Of a DNA stretch of 64,000 nucleotides, positions 57,258-64,000 are shown in pieces; the stretch's first letter is position 1; each line of letters opens with the position of its first letter. A model generated the notes under the pieces. That model saw only the letters and a list, made by a program, of their open reading frames with translations, had not been told where the DNA came from and searched no databases. The position numbers and the translations under genes were made by a program. The stretch lies in contig CAYUCC010000003.1 of NCBI GenBank assembly GCA_964443225.1, positions 60,098-124,097 of the forward strand. The letters run 5' to 3'. The stretch is from SSC4 sp964443225. Lineage in GTDB: Bacteria > Chloroflexota > Anaerolineae > SSC4 > Amarolineaceae.

Positions 57258-58448
57258 ATGGTCGACTTTCGACGTGATGCAGAGGCGATGGCTGCCCAGC
57301 TGATTGCCTGGCGTCGTGATCTGCACCAACATCCTGAGCTCGGTTTTCACGAGGTGCGCACCAGCGGCATCGTGGCACAGCATCTCGGTGACCTGGGCAT
57401 GGAAGTGCAAACGGGTGTTGGGCAAACCGGCGTCGTCGGTATCCTCGAAGGCAGTGCGGATGGCCCCACGGTTATGTTACGCTTCGACATGGACGCGCTG
57501 CCGATCCAGGAAGTGAGCGCGGCACCCTACCGCTCGCTGCATCCCAACGTGATGCATGCCTGTGGCCATGACGGGCACACCGCCATTGGCATGGGGGTTG
57601 CGGCGTTGTTGAGCCAACACCGCCAGCAGCTGCACGGGCGGGTCAAGCTCGTTTTCCAGCCCGCCGAAGAAGGCCTGGGCGGCGCCCAGGCCATGGTGCA
57701 GGACGGCGCGCTGCACGCTCCCGCACCCGATCTGGCCTTCGGGCTGCATCTGTGGAACCCGTTTCCCCTGGGTCGCGTGGTCGTGCAGGAAGGCCCGCTG
57801 CTGGCCGCCGCCGACGAGTTCGAGCTGACCATCACCGGGCGCGGCAGCCACGGCGCCATGCCGCACGAAGGGGTCGATGCCATCGTCGTGACGGGCCAGG
57901 TGATCAGCGCCCTGCAGACCGTGGTCAGCCGCAGCGTCGACCCGGTGCAAACGGCGGTTCTGACGATTGGTACGATTCAGGGAGGTCAGGCCTTCAATAT
58001 CCTGGCCGAGCAGGTCGTGATGCGCGGCACCATCCGTACCTTCGACCGCCAGGTCCGTCAGCAGGTGTTGGCACGCGCCCAGGCGGTGGTGGCGGGTGTC
58101 TGCCAGGGGTTGAACGCCCGCTCGACGTGGTCGCCATGCGGCTATCCTACCTCGGCGGTGGTCAACGCACCCGCTGCGACAACGGTCATGCGGGCCGCGG
58201 CGGCCCACGTGCTGGGAGACGACCAGGTCGATCGGATTACGCCGCTGATGATCGCCGAGGATGTGAGCGAATTTCTGAATCGGGTGCCGGGCTGTTTTGC
58301 ACTGTTGGGTGCTGGTCCGCATCCACACCCCCATCATAACGCCAGTTTTGATTTTGACGAGCATGCGCTGCCCCTTGGCGTGGCGCTGCTCTGTGATGCG
58401 GCTGCGCGCGCGTTGAACGGCGCACAATCGACATCAACGCACAGATGA
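57258..58448 (+). CDS. M20-family amidohydrolase (N-acyl amino acid hydrolase type)
   Basis: A 396-aa cytosolic metallo-amidohydrolase of the hippurate/IAA-amino-acid hydrolase group. The ATG at 57258 follows GGAGGA. Metal ligands are in MHACGHDGHT (Cys102, His104), FQPAEEG (Glu pair) and the late PHHNASFDFDE (His). The lid domain with GRGSHGAMPHEGVDA is typical. It would free an amino acid from an N-acyl group. It leads a short run with the next small genes, 12 nt ahead of the first. Confidence 0.93.
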   Translation: MVDFRRDAEAMAAQLIAWRRDLHQHPELGFHEVRTSGIVAQHLGDLGMEVQTGVGQTGVVGILEGSADGPTVMLRFDMDALPIQEVSAAPYRSLHPNVMHACGHDGHTAIGMGVAALLSQHRQQLHGRVKLVFQPAEEGLGGAQAMVQDGALHAPAPDLAFGLHLWNPFPLGRVVVQEGPLLAAADEFELTITGRGSHGAMPHEGVDAIVVTGQVISALQTVVSRSVDPVQTAVLTIGTIQGGQAFNILAEQVVMRGTIRTFDRQVRQQVLARAQAVVAGVCQGLNARSTWSPCGYPTSAVVNAPAATTVMRAAAAHVLGDDQVDRITPLMIAEDVSEFLNRVPGCFALLGAGPHPHPHHNASFDFDEHALPLGVALLCDAAARALNGAQSTSTHR

Positions 58449-58460
58449 AGGAGGGACGCC

Positions 58461-58841
58461 GTGCTGGAAATCGAAGGTTATTTCATCGATCGACAGGGTC
58501 ATCCACTCGATCAGTGCACCGTCGAGGTGGTGGCCTGGGAAGGCGAAGTACTGGCTTCGAGTGTTGACTGGTCCGATCATTTCACCCTGCGGATTCCCAA
58601 CGTGACGGCAACGACACCGGTGTTCTTTCGCATCAAAGCCCGCAATCCAGCCGCCGTCAGCACCCATCACGAGATCGACTCGCCCGGTGTAGTGTTGGAG
58701 CCGGGCGACAAAAAAGTCAGGCTGCTCGTGGCTGCGGCACGTACACCGCAGGATGAAACGCACGTACCGGGCGAGTCCTCCCGTCCGGCATGGGTGATCC
58801 TCCCCATTCCGGAAGGCCGGGCGGTCCGGCGTGTCAATTGA
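58461..58841 (+). CDS. Hypothetical beta-rich protein
   Basis: A 126-aa protein of unknown family. The GTG at 58461 is well placed after AAGGAGG. The sequence is strand-rich (LEIEGYFIDRQGHPLDQ, FTLRIPNVTATTPVFFRIKA) and looks like a small Cna-B/transthyretin-like sandwich, without signal peptide. It lies between the amidohydrolase and the hydrolase with tight spacing, so it is probably cotranscribed. Confidence 0.7.
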   Translation: MLEIEGYFIDRQGHPLDQCTVEVVAWEGEVLASSVDWSDHFTLRIPNVTATTPVFFRIKARNPAAVSTHHEIDSPGVVLEPGDKKVRLLVAAARTPQDETHVPGESSRPAWVILPIPEGRAVRRVN

Positions 58842-58845
58842 CGAG

Positions 58846-59811
58846 ATGATGATGAAACTATCCAAACGAACAGTGGCAGCCGTCGGCCTGACGATCGGTG
58901 GACTCGCCGCCTGGAATCAGCTTGCGCGCGCCGGCGTGGGTCCTATCGAGACCACCCTGGGCGGCACGGAACATTTTTACCCCTGGCGCGAAGGCCACGT
59001 CTTTTACGAAGAAGCGGGCGCACACGACGCCCCCCCGCTGCTGTTGCTGCATGGCTTCAACGCAGCGGCGTCATCCTACGAAATGCGCAAGGTCTTCGCC
59101 GGGCTGTGCGACGACTACCACGTCTACGCGCCCGATCTGCTCGGGTACGGCCGCTCCGATCGACCGGCCATGAAGTACACGGCCGATCTCTACGCCGATC
59201 TCATCAGCGACTTCGTGCGCGACGTGATTCAGGCGCCGACGCACGTCATCGCCAGCTCGCTGTCCTGCGCCCATCTGCTGGGGGCCGTCAGCCGCCACCC
59301 CGAGCGCTACCAGCACCTGGTGCTGATCTGCCCGACGGGTCTCGATACACTGGCCAAACCTGCGGGTCTGGGTGCCAACGTGTGGCACAGATTCCTGGCC
59401 ACGCCGATCCTTGGCACCAGCGTGTTTACGGCGGTGGCCTCGCGCCCCTCGCTGCGCTTTTTCCTGCGCAGCTTCACCTACGGCGATCCGCAGAACGTGC
59501 CGGAGAGCATGATCGACGATTATTACGTCGAGTCGCATCAGGCCGACGCCAAATGGGCACCGATCAGCTTCCTGTCGGCCCAGCTCAACCGTGATGTGCG
59601 CAGCGAATGGCTGCACCTGACCCACCGCGTGTTGATCGTATGGGGACGCAGCGGTCGCTTCAGCCCGATCGGCGAGCTGCGCTCATTTCTCCTGCTGCGA
59701 CCAGACACGTCGTTCCACGTCTTCGAAGAGAGCGGTGTGCTGCCCCACGACGAGCAGGCCGATGCCTTCAACGCCTATGTGAAACATTGGCTGGCCGAAC
59801 GTGACCGATAA
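58846..59811 (+). CDS. Alpha/beta-hydrolase with altered catalytic motifs
   Basis: A 321-aa hydrolase-fold protein; a start at GTG 58831 is also possible. An N-terminal hydrophobic segment (VAAVGLTIGGLAAWNQLA) may anchor it. The oxyanion HGFNAAASS and the nucleophile-elbow region VIASSLSCAHLLG are present, but the usual G-x-S-x-G appears as A-S-S-L-S. The acid position is WGRSGRFSP rather than W-G-x-x-D, and a candidate His lies in LPHDEQADAF. So the fold is clear while activity is not certain. Confidence 0.8.
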   Translation: MMMKLSKRTVAAVGLTIGGLAAWNQLARAGVGPIETTLGGTEHFYPWREGHVFYEEAGAHDAPPLLLLHGFNAAASSYEMRKVFAGLCDDYHVYAPDLLGYGRSDRPAMKYTADLYADLISDFVRDVIQAPTHVIASSLSCAHLLGAVSRHPERYQHLVLICPTGLDTLAKPAGLGANVWHRFLATPILGTSVFTAVASRPSLRFFLRSFTYGDPQNVPESMIDDYYVESHQADAKWAPISFLSAQLNRDVRSEWLHLTHRVLIVWGRSGRFSPIGELRSFLLLRPDTSFHVFEESGVLPHDEQADAFNAYVKHWLAERDR

Positions 59812-60283
59812 GGTCACCCTGCAGCGCGAGCTGTTCGAAAGCCGGCGTGCCGTGCTGGCGGTCCTGCGTGGAGTGACCCATGAGGCCGCCACGATGCCAC
59901 CCCGCGCGGGTGCGGCCTCCCCGCGCGACATTGCTGCACACCTGGTGGCCTGGGAAGACCGGCTGCTCACGATCGCACAGAAGGTGCTGTGGGGTGATGG
60001 GGACAAGGTGGACTGGCTGCGGTCACCCGCCGAGGTTGATGCCTGGAACGAACGGGCGCACGCGCGTTTCGCAGGCTGGACGTGGGCCGAAGTCCTGCGC
60101 GGCCTGGCGCTGCAGCGCGAAGAAACCGACTGGAACGTCACCTACCTGGAAGATTCCCAGGTGGGTGTGGCCTACCACCAGCCCGATATGACGATCACGG
60201 TGGGTGAGCTGCTCCTGCGCATCGTCGAACACGACCGCGAACACCTGCCCGACCTGGAGGCGGCGCGCGCCGCCATCCCATGA
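59801..60283 (+). CDS. DinB/ClbS-like four-helix bundle protein
   Basis: A 160-aa protein of the ClbS/DfsB group in the DinB superfamily: PRDIAAHLVAWEDRLLTIAQ and RIVEHDREHLPDLEAARA carry the typical H/E/H helix residues. ClbS inactivates colibactin, but no genotoxin genes are seen here, so only the fold is claimed. The GTG at 59801 lies inside the hydrolase end. Confidence 0.8.
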   Translation: MTDKVTLQRELFESRRAVLAVLRGVTHEAATMPPRAGAASPRDIAAHLVAWEDRLLTIAQKVLWGDGDKVDWLRSPAEVDAWNERAHARFAGWTWAEVLRGLALQREETDWNVTYLEDSQVGVAYHQPDMTITVGELLLRIVEHDREHLPDLEAARAAIP

Positions 60284-60537
60284 CCGAAGCCGCGCCAGAC
60301 ATCGAGTTCACCGAGGGCGAACTCCGCCAGTACGACGGCCAACGCGGACGCAAAGCCTACATTGCCTACGACGGCGTAGTGTACGATGTCAGCCAATCCA
60401 CCTTGTGGCGCGGCGGCGAACACAAAAACCTGCACTACGCCGGCCTGGACCTGACACGCTCCCTGCGCAAAGCCCCGCACGACGCGCACGTGTTTCAGCG
60501 GCTGCCGCGCGTGGGAAGGCTGATGCCCGAGGAATGA
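60280..60537 (+). CDS. Cytochrome b5-like haem-binding domain protein
   Basis: An 85-aa protein. FTEGELRQYDGQRGRKAYIA, then YDVSQSTLWRGGEHKNLHYAG and DLTRSLRKAPHDAHVF follow the cytochrome b5 fold, with candidate axial His residues in GEHK and PHD. The ATG overlaps the DinB-like stop by 4 nt (ATGA), so the two are translated together. The pair recurs widely as small soluble b5 domains; function here unknown. Confidence 0.82.
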   Translation: MTEAAPDIEFTEGELRQYDGQRGRKAYIAYDGVVYDVSQSTLWRGGEHKNLHYAGLDLTRSLRKAPHDAHVFQRLPRVGRLMPEE

Positions 60538-60634
60538 ATCGGGCATCCCCCGTGTGTCATTCGCGTCCGCGCGCCCTTCGCGCATGGATGCTCACCGTCA
60601 TGAACGGCGCCGTCACATCAGCACGATACATGAC

Positions 60635-60699
60635 CCCCAATCCAAAATCCAAAACCCAAAACCCAAAATCCAAAATCCAAAACCCAAAATCTAAAATCC
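60635..60699 (-). repeat. Heptamer array GGATTTT (sense strand), overlapping a stop codon
   Basis: About nine AAAATCC/AAAACCC units on the plus strand. On the minus strand the first unit supplies the last codons GGA TTT TAG of the epimerase gene (stop at 60691). This is the same arrangement as the GGAGTAG arrays. Confidence 0.9.
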
Positions 60700-61380
60700 G
60701 AAATGCTCCCGCCGGTACCAGTCGAGGGTGCGCTGCAAGCCCACGTCGAAGGGGGTCGTGGAGACAAAACCAAAGTAGTCGCGGGCACGGCTGATGTCGA
60801 GCTTGCGGCGGGGCTGGCCGTTGGGTTTGCTGGTATCCCATACGATCTGTCCCTCGAACCCGGTCAGGCGAGCGATCAGTTCAGCCAGATCTTTGATGCT
60901 GATCTCGAAGCTGCTGCCCAGGTTGACCGGCAGGCTCTCGTTCAACCGTTCGGCGGCCAGAATCACGCCTTCGGCGGCATCTTCGACGTAGAGAAACTCA
61001 CGCGTTGGCGAGCCGTCGCCCCAGGCTGTTATCGACCGAAGGCCCTGCTCATTCGCTTCCAGGCATTTGCGAATCAGCGCTGGAATGACGTGAGAGTGTT
61101 CCAGGTCAAACTGATCCCGCGGTCCGTACAGATTCCCCAACAGCAGTGTCGCCGAATTATACCCGTACTGCTGCCGGTAGGCCTGGCTCTGTACGAGCAG
61201 CATCTTTTTAGCCAGGCCATACGGCCCGTTGGTCTCTTCGGGATACCCATCCCACAGATTCTCCTCGCGGAAGGGCACGGGGGTGAACTTGGGATAGGCG
61301 CAGACGGTACTGATACCCACAAACTTGGGGATACCGGCGCGCCAGCTCTCGTGCAGCAGATGCGTGCCCAGCATCAGGTT
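60691..61380 (-). CDS. GDP-L-fucose synthase/NAD-epimerase, 5' end lost in gap
   Basis: About 230 C-terminal residues of an extended short-chain dehydrogenase of the GDP-fucose synthase (WcaG/Fcl) type: FVGISTVCAYP, the YGLAK catalytic Tyr-Lys region, YGPRDQFDLEHSHVIPALI, WGDGSPTREFLYVEDAAEG and a C-terminal SKPNGQPRRKLDISRA. The N-terminal Rossmann half (about 100 residues with GxxGxxG) is missing in the 100-N gap at 61381-61480, so the true gap must be larger than 100 nt. The gene is intact at its 3' end, where the stop falls inside a heptamer. Confidence 0.85.
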   Translation of the reverse strand, partial: NLMLGTHLLHESWRAGIPKFVGISTVCAYPKFTPVPFREENLWDGYPEETNGPYGLAKKMLLVQSQAYRQQYGYNSATLLLGNLYGPRDQFDLEHSHVIPALIRKCLEANEQGLRSITAWGDGSPTREFLYVEDAAEGVILAAERLNESLPVNLGSSFEISIKDLAELIARLTGFEGQIVWDTSKPNGQPRRKLDISRARDYFGFVSTTPFDVGLQRTLDWYRREHFGF

Positions 61381-61480
61381 NNNNNNNNNNNNNNNNNNNN
61401 NNNNNNNNNNNNNNNNNNNNNNNNNNNNNNNNNNNNNNNNNNNNNNNNNNNNNNNNNNNNNNNNNNNNNNNNNNNNNNNN
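61381..61480. other. Assembly gap (100 N) separating two genes
   Basis: Exactly 100 N. The frame stays open across it, creating a false sulfotransferase-epimerase fusion. Family lengths require several hundred missing bases. Confidence 0.95.
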
Positions 61481-62109
61481 TACAGGTCCTGGTCCACCAC
61501 CGCCACCATGCGGTCAACGTCCAGAATGTTGTCCAGGAACTGGTTGACCACCACCAGGTGTGGTCGCGGGGCAGCCAGCATCTGGTTGTAATCGACATCC
61601 AGGACAGCCATGTGAGGTTGAGCAGCCAGCCACGCCTTCACTTTGTTCACGTGCTGGGTAAACAGGCGCGCCATCTCTTCATCGTTGACTTTGTCCGGAT
61701 CCTCACCCCGCCGTGCCAGCATTTTCTTCTGCGAAGCCAGGATTTCGGGCAGCGCACGCTGCATGAACAACACCCGATACGGGTAGTCGGGCGGCAGATG
61801 CTCCAGCAGGGCTGCAATGACCTTGACGCCCTTACCCCGCGCCTCGGCCAGCCAGGCCGTATCGCCCTGTGGCAGCTGCTTCACCCGCTCGAATTCGTAG
61901 TAGCCTTTAGGGTTGTCGACGTCGGCCTGGCGCAGGTTGTCGGTCAACATGGTGATGCCGCCCGCTTCCAACGCCTTCATCATCATCGAGGTGCCCGAAC
62001 GCGGCAGCCCTGACACCACGATGATCGGCGTGTTGTCGGGCTGGCTGGTGGCTGCCGGCGTGCTGCCCTGGCCACGCAGGGCGTTGAGTGACTTGCTGAA
62101 CAGGCTCAT
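61481..62109 (-). CDS. PAPS-dependent sulfotransferase family protein, 3' end in gap
   Basis: About 210 N-terminal residues of a sulfotransferase. The phosphosulfate-binding loop GLPRSGTSMM is at residues 34-43. The ATG at 62109 follows an AGAGGAA site and lies 7 nt after the stop of the ATP sulfurylase/APS kinase gene. The PAPS made by that enzyme would be its donor. The end is cut by the gap but the family is usually about 230-260 aa, so little is lost. The acceptor is probably a carbohydrate, given the epimerase downstream. Confidence 0.87.
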
Positions 62110-62116
62110 CGTTCCT

Positions 62117-63880
62117 CTACACGCCAATGTAGCCGTTGCCCGCGTCTGCCGCCGGTCGCTCTGGCCGAATCAGGCCCTGAGAAACCAGGTAGTCGACAAT
62201 GGCATGCGCGTTCTGTTCGGCCGAAAAACCGACCGTGTCCAACGTGAGTTCGGCGTGCAGCGGAGCTTCATAGGGATCGTCGATGCCAGTGAACTCCTTG
62301 ATCTCCCCACGGCGCGCTTTGGCGTACATGCCTTTGACGTCACGCTGCTCGCATACGTCCAGCGGGGTATCGACGAATACCTCGACAAAATGCTCGCTGC
62401 CGACCAGGTTGCGCACGTCGTTGCGCGTGGCGCGGTAGGGGCTGACCGCAGCGCAAACGACGGTGCCGCCATGACGTACCAGCTCGGCCGCCACGTAGCC
62501 GATGCGGCGAATGTTGGTGTCACGGTCGTCCTTGCTGAACCCCAACCCCTTCGAGAGGTGCGTGCGGACGACGTCGCCGTCCAACAGGGTAACCTGGCGA
62601 CCATTTTCGAGCAGGAGCTGCGTCAGCACTTCGGCGGTCGTCGACTTGCCGGCGCCGCTGAGACCGGTGAACCAGATACACACCCCCTGCTTGTGGCGCG
62701 GCGGGTAACTTTCGGCCAGGATCTCGGCCACTTCCGGTCGGGTAAACCATGCCGGAAGCGTGCGCCCGTTGTTCAAATAATCATTGCGCACCTGCGTCCC
62801 CGAGATATCAGCCGTACGGGTCTCTGCGGGGATGCGGTTGACCTCCTCATAACGATCTTCGTCCGGAAGGTAAACGAGCTGGCGGAAGGGCACCATCTTG
62901 ACACCGAGCTCGTCGGCGTAGCGGCTGACCAGCTCCTGCGCGTCGTACGGTCCGTAGAACGGTTTGCCGGTCGAATCGTTGCCCGGCCCGGCATGGTCGC
63001 GGCCCACGATCAGGTGATTGGCACCGTGGTTGCGGCGGATGATGGCATGCCACAGCGCCTCGCGCGGGCCGGCCATGCGCATCGCCAGCGGCAGCAGGGC
63101 CAGCAGAATGCGGTCCTGGTCGTAGTAGCGCTGCGCCAGCGCCTTGTAGGTGCGCACCCGCGTGAAGTGATCGACGTCGCCCGGTTTCGTCATTCCCACG
63201 ACGGGGTGGAGCAAGAGCACACCGTTGACCTCTTCGGCCGCCCGTTTGGTCAGTTCTTCATGCACCCGATGCAGCGGGTTGCGCGTCTGAAACGCCACGA
63301 CGTTAGGATAACCATAACCGGCCAGCACGGCCCGCGTCTGGGCGGGCGTCAGGCGGAGCTCCTGAAAATCGTAGTGCACGGGCAGCTGTACAACCTGCAA
63401 ACGGCCCGACACCTGCAGCGATCCCCAGCGGTGCATTTCGGCCACCAGCGGATGGCGCAAGTCCAGGGTGCCAAACACCTTCTGCGAGACCTCGGCGCGG
63501 TCCCAGGGGTAGATCTCCTCGATCGTCATGACTGCCAGGATCTCGTTCTTGGCATTGCGCAGCGTGATGTCCTGGCCCAACTGAATGGCCGGACCCGGTT
63601 CCACCGGCAGGGTCACAGGAATCGGAAACAACGTGCCGTTGGCCAGGCGCATGTCGTCGAGCACACGCTGGAAGTCAGCCTGGCCCATGAAGCGGTCCAG
63701 CGGCGAAAAAGCACCGGTGGCGAGCAGCTCGAGGTCACAGGCCGCCCGTTCTGAGATTTGAATCGAAGGCAGCCGGTGGGCGTACGCCTTCACGTCGGCC
63801 AGGTCGGCGGCCGGGACAAGCAGGTCAATCAGCTGACCGCCATAGGGGCTGATCAGTGTATCGGTTTTTTGCGTCAACAA
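62117..63880 (-). CDS. Bifunctional ATP sulfurylase/APS kinase (Sat-CysC fusion)
   Basis: About 587 aa from a TTG at 63880 that follows AGGAG by 11 nt; a GTG at 63892 is the alternative, and the family usually begins at the LISPYGG segment. The N-terminal 390 residues are ATP sulfurylase with the QTRNPLHRVH active-site motif (residues 198-207). The C-terminal 190 are APS kinase with Walker A GLSGAGKST (Lys412) and GFSKDDRDTNIRRIG. Together they convert sulfate and ATP to PAPS. With the sulfotransferase next door the cluster appears built for sulfation rather than sulfate assimilation; no PAPS reductase is seen. Confidence 0.93.
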   Translation of the reverse strand: MLTQKTDTLISPYGGQLIDLLVPAADLADVKAYAHRLPSIQISERAACDLELLATGAFSPLDRFMGQADFQRVLDDMRLANGTLFPIPVTLPVEPGPAIQLGQDITLRNAKNEILAVMTIEEIYPWDRAEVSQKVFGTLDLRHPLVAEMHRWGSLQVSGRLQVVQLPVHYDFQELRLTPAQTRAVLAGYGYPNVVAFQTRNPLHRVHEELTKRAAEEVNGVLLLHPVVGMTKPGDVDHFTRVRTYKALAQRYYDQDRILLALLPLAMRMAGPREALWHAIIRRNHGANHLIVGRDHAGPGNDSTGKPFYGPYDAQELVSRYADELGVKMVPFRQLVYLPDEDRYEEVNRIPAETRTADISGTQVRNDYLNNGRTLPAWFTRPEVAEILAESYPPRHKQGVCIWFTGLSGAGKSTTAEVLTQLLLENGRQVTLLDGDVVRTHLSKGLGFSKDDRDTNIRRIGYVAAELVRHGGTVVCAAVSPYRATRNDVRNLVGSEHFVEVFVDTPLDVCEQRDVKGMYAKARRGEIKEFTGIDDPYEAPLHAELTLDTVGFSAEQNAHAIVDYLVSQGLIRPERPAADAGNGYIGV

Positions 63881-63944
63881 CTTGAAAGTCACTCCTGTTT
63901 GATTCTGATAATGTGTTGCAATGGCATCGATGGACACCAACGTC

Positions 63945-63995
63945 CGCCTTGAACTAAAGTTCAGGCTCAAAGCCGAAGTCGGCTGAAGCCGACTC
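63945..63995. repeat. Palindrome cluster at window end
   Basis: GAACTAAAGTTC (63953-63964) is a small palindrome, and AGTCGGC-TGAA-GCCGACT (63978-63995) forms a 7-bp hairpin. The whole string resembles a dispersed palindromic repeat; its end is cut by the window edge. Confidence 0.6.
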
Positions 63996-64000
63996 AGGAC

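Noticed and set aside
60691..62127. Single sulfotransferase-epimerase fusion protein
   Set aside because: The frame runs through 100 N and both families need separate ends; treated as two genes split by the gap.
1..64000. tRNA or rRNA genes
   Set aside because: No T-loop-like GTTCGAATC string in cloverleaf context and no rRNA-like sequence was noticed.

Overview
The window is a GC-rich bacterial scaffold with two 100-N assembly gaps (54360-54459 and 61381-61480). It most resembles Chloroflexota (Anaerolineae, Caldilineae or Ardenticatenia type). The reasons are the many large exported proteins with Thr-Pro linkers, SdrD-B-like, beta-propeller and FN3-like modules, frequent GTG/TTG starts, and no outer-membrane or LPS genes. 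This placement is an inference from gene style, not from a marker gene. No rRNA or tRNA gene was seen.

Layout. 0-10 kb (+): exported SdrD-like protein, beta-hydroxyacid dehydrogenase, secreted esterase, methyltransferase, a Na+/H+ or K+/H+ antiporter coupled to a small PII-like protein, and a large exported protein. 10-21.6 kb: acyl-CoA dehydrogenase (-), a transposase remnant, a sugar ABC importer (two permeases plus lipoprotein, no ATPase), a second large exported protein, and a sialidase-like exported protein (-). 21.7-22.7 kb: a BrnT/BrnA toxin-antitoxin pair beside the remains of an MNT/HEPN pair. 22.8-27.5 kb: secreted M28 peptidase and a di-haem cytochrome c peroxidase. 27.6-48.5 kb: thirteen genes on the minus strand, many joined by 4-nt start/stop overlaps. 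They include two uridine-kinase-like proteins (one fused to GAF domains, one to TGS/ThrRS-like domains), an acyltransferase, an epimerase, a radical SAM protein, two GT-C glycosyltransferases, a GMC dehydrogenase with its Tat subunit, a membrane histidine kinase, a beta-propeller, a TPR protein and an Ig-like repeat protein. 48.7-60.5 kb: PQQ-type sugar dehydrogenase, site-2 protease, two choice-of-anchor-B paralogues, an SBBP propeller, a degenerate nuclease/Tudor protein, an M20 amidohydrolase, and a small run with hydrolase, DinB-like and cytochrome b5-like proteins. 60.7-63.9 kb (-): ATP sulfurylase-APS kinase, a sulfotransferase and a GDP-fucose-synthase-like epimerase, which looks like a sulfated-glycan module.

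Three themes stand out. First, exported proteins end in one of three tails: a short [LM]-P tail, a dockerin-like Cys/Trp tail ending in W-x(3)-C-P, or a hydrophobic helix plus RRR. These tails are swapped between paralogues, which points to an uncharacterised surface-sorting logic. Second, short tandem repeats (7-bp, 36-bp and 50-bp) and long hairpins fill gene borders, and five heptamer arrays start on or beside a TAG stop codon on the sense strand. Third, four near-consensus sigma-A-like promoters are visible, and three of them drive genes with leaders of about 165-230 nt.
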